Source: Gammaproteobacteria bacterium UBA6968
GTDB lineage: Bacteria; Pseudomonadota; Gammaproteobacteria; Pseudomonadales; Azotimanducaceae
Reading direction: 5' to 3'
DNA length: 25,750 nt
Assembly: GCA_002450255.1 (NCBI GenBank)
Contig: DJYW01000117.1
Span: 26,159-51,908 of the forward strand
The translations under genes and the position numbers were made by a program. Shown piece by piece: positions 25,678 to 25,750 of the stretch. Positions within the stretch are counted from its first letter, which is position 1; each line of letters begins with the position of its first letter. The notes beneath the pieces are model-generated. The model was not told the DNA's origin, did no database searches, and worked only from the letters and a program-made list of their open reading frames with translations.

Positions 25678-25750
25678 CCGCGGTTGGTTGTCCCGGGGAT
25701 TTCTATTCTCAGCCAGGTTGGCCGGGGCGCTGTCAGTGGGTCTCGTCTGC

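Overview
The window reads as core chromosome of a gammaproteobacterium outside the Enterobacterales. The best parallel known to me is Pseudomonas and its marine relatives. The evidence is the gene order argH | algZ-algR-hemC-hemD-hemX-hemY, the linked lysA-dapF-DUF484-xerC-yigB block, a porphobilinogen synthase of the magnesium (zinc-cysteine-free) type, and Rho and thioredoxin very close to the gammaproteobacterial forms. I see no rRNA, tRNA, insertion sequence, prophage or CRISPR array. Start codons are mixed: ATG dominates, but TTG or GTG starts are well supported by Shine-Dalgarno position for amtB, the DUF484 gene, xerC and hemY.

Layout. (1) 1-3377: a nitrogen-acquisition block on the + strand. 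It holds a small TorF/TIGR02001-type outer-membrane porin, a divergent P-II protein, an AMT1-like ammonium channel and a canonical P-II. Both the porin and the P-II/amtB unit have correctly spaced sigma-54 promoters, each with an NtrC-like dyad about 95-130 bp upstream. This suggests one NtrC/RpoN regulon serving outer membrane, inner membrane and cytoplasmic sensing. (2) 3378-5111: a gap, then threonine synthase (+). (3) 5140-11287: a tight minus-strand run argH-lysA-dapF-DUF484-xerC-yigB (arginine, lysine and peptidoglycan precursors, then chromosome dimer resolution), with three overlapping gene junctions. (4) 11585-17831: on the + strand, the AlgZ/AlgR-like LytS-LytTR two-component pair followed by the haem operon hemC-hemD-hemX-hemY; the 250-bp gap before hemC carries a CRP/Vfr-like dyad. 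(5) 18011-21141: rho, trxA and hemB on the minus strand; rho has its own promoter and a C-rich leader that looks like a rut site. (6) 21199-25619: a YheS-type ABC-F ATPase, an orphan ParA/MinD-like ATPase, dsbB and a quinone oxidoreductase, all on the minus strand.

No wholly new multi-gene system is visible. The most promising material is the nitrogen block: a P-II paralogue that keeps the T-loop but has lost both arginines of the C-terminal nucleotide-binding motif, beside a porin with its own sigma-54 promoter and a folded leader. Secondary curiosities are a repeat-expanded insert in the ABC-F protein, a rut-like rho leader, an orphan ParA with a near-consensus promoter framed by a GC-rich palindrome, and a possible 36-residue hydrophobic peptide between xerC and yigB.
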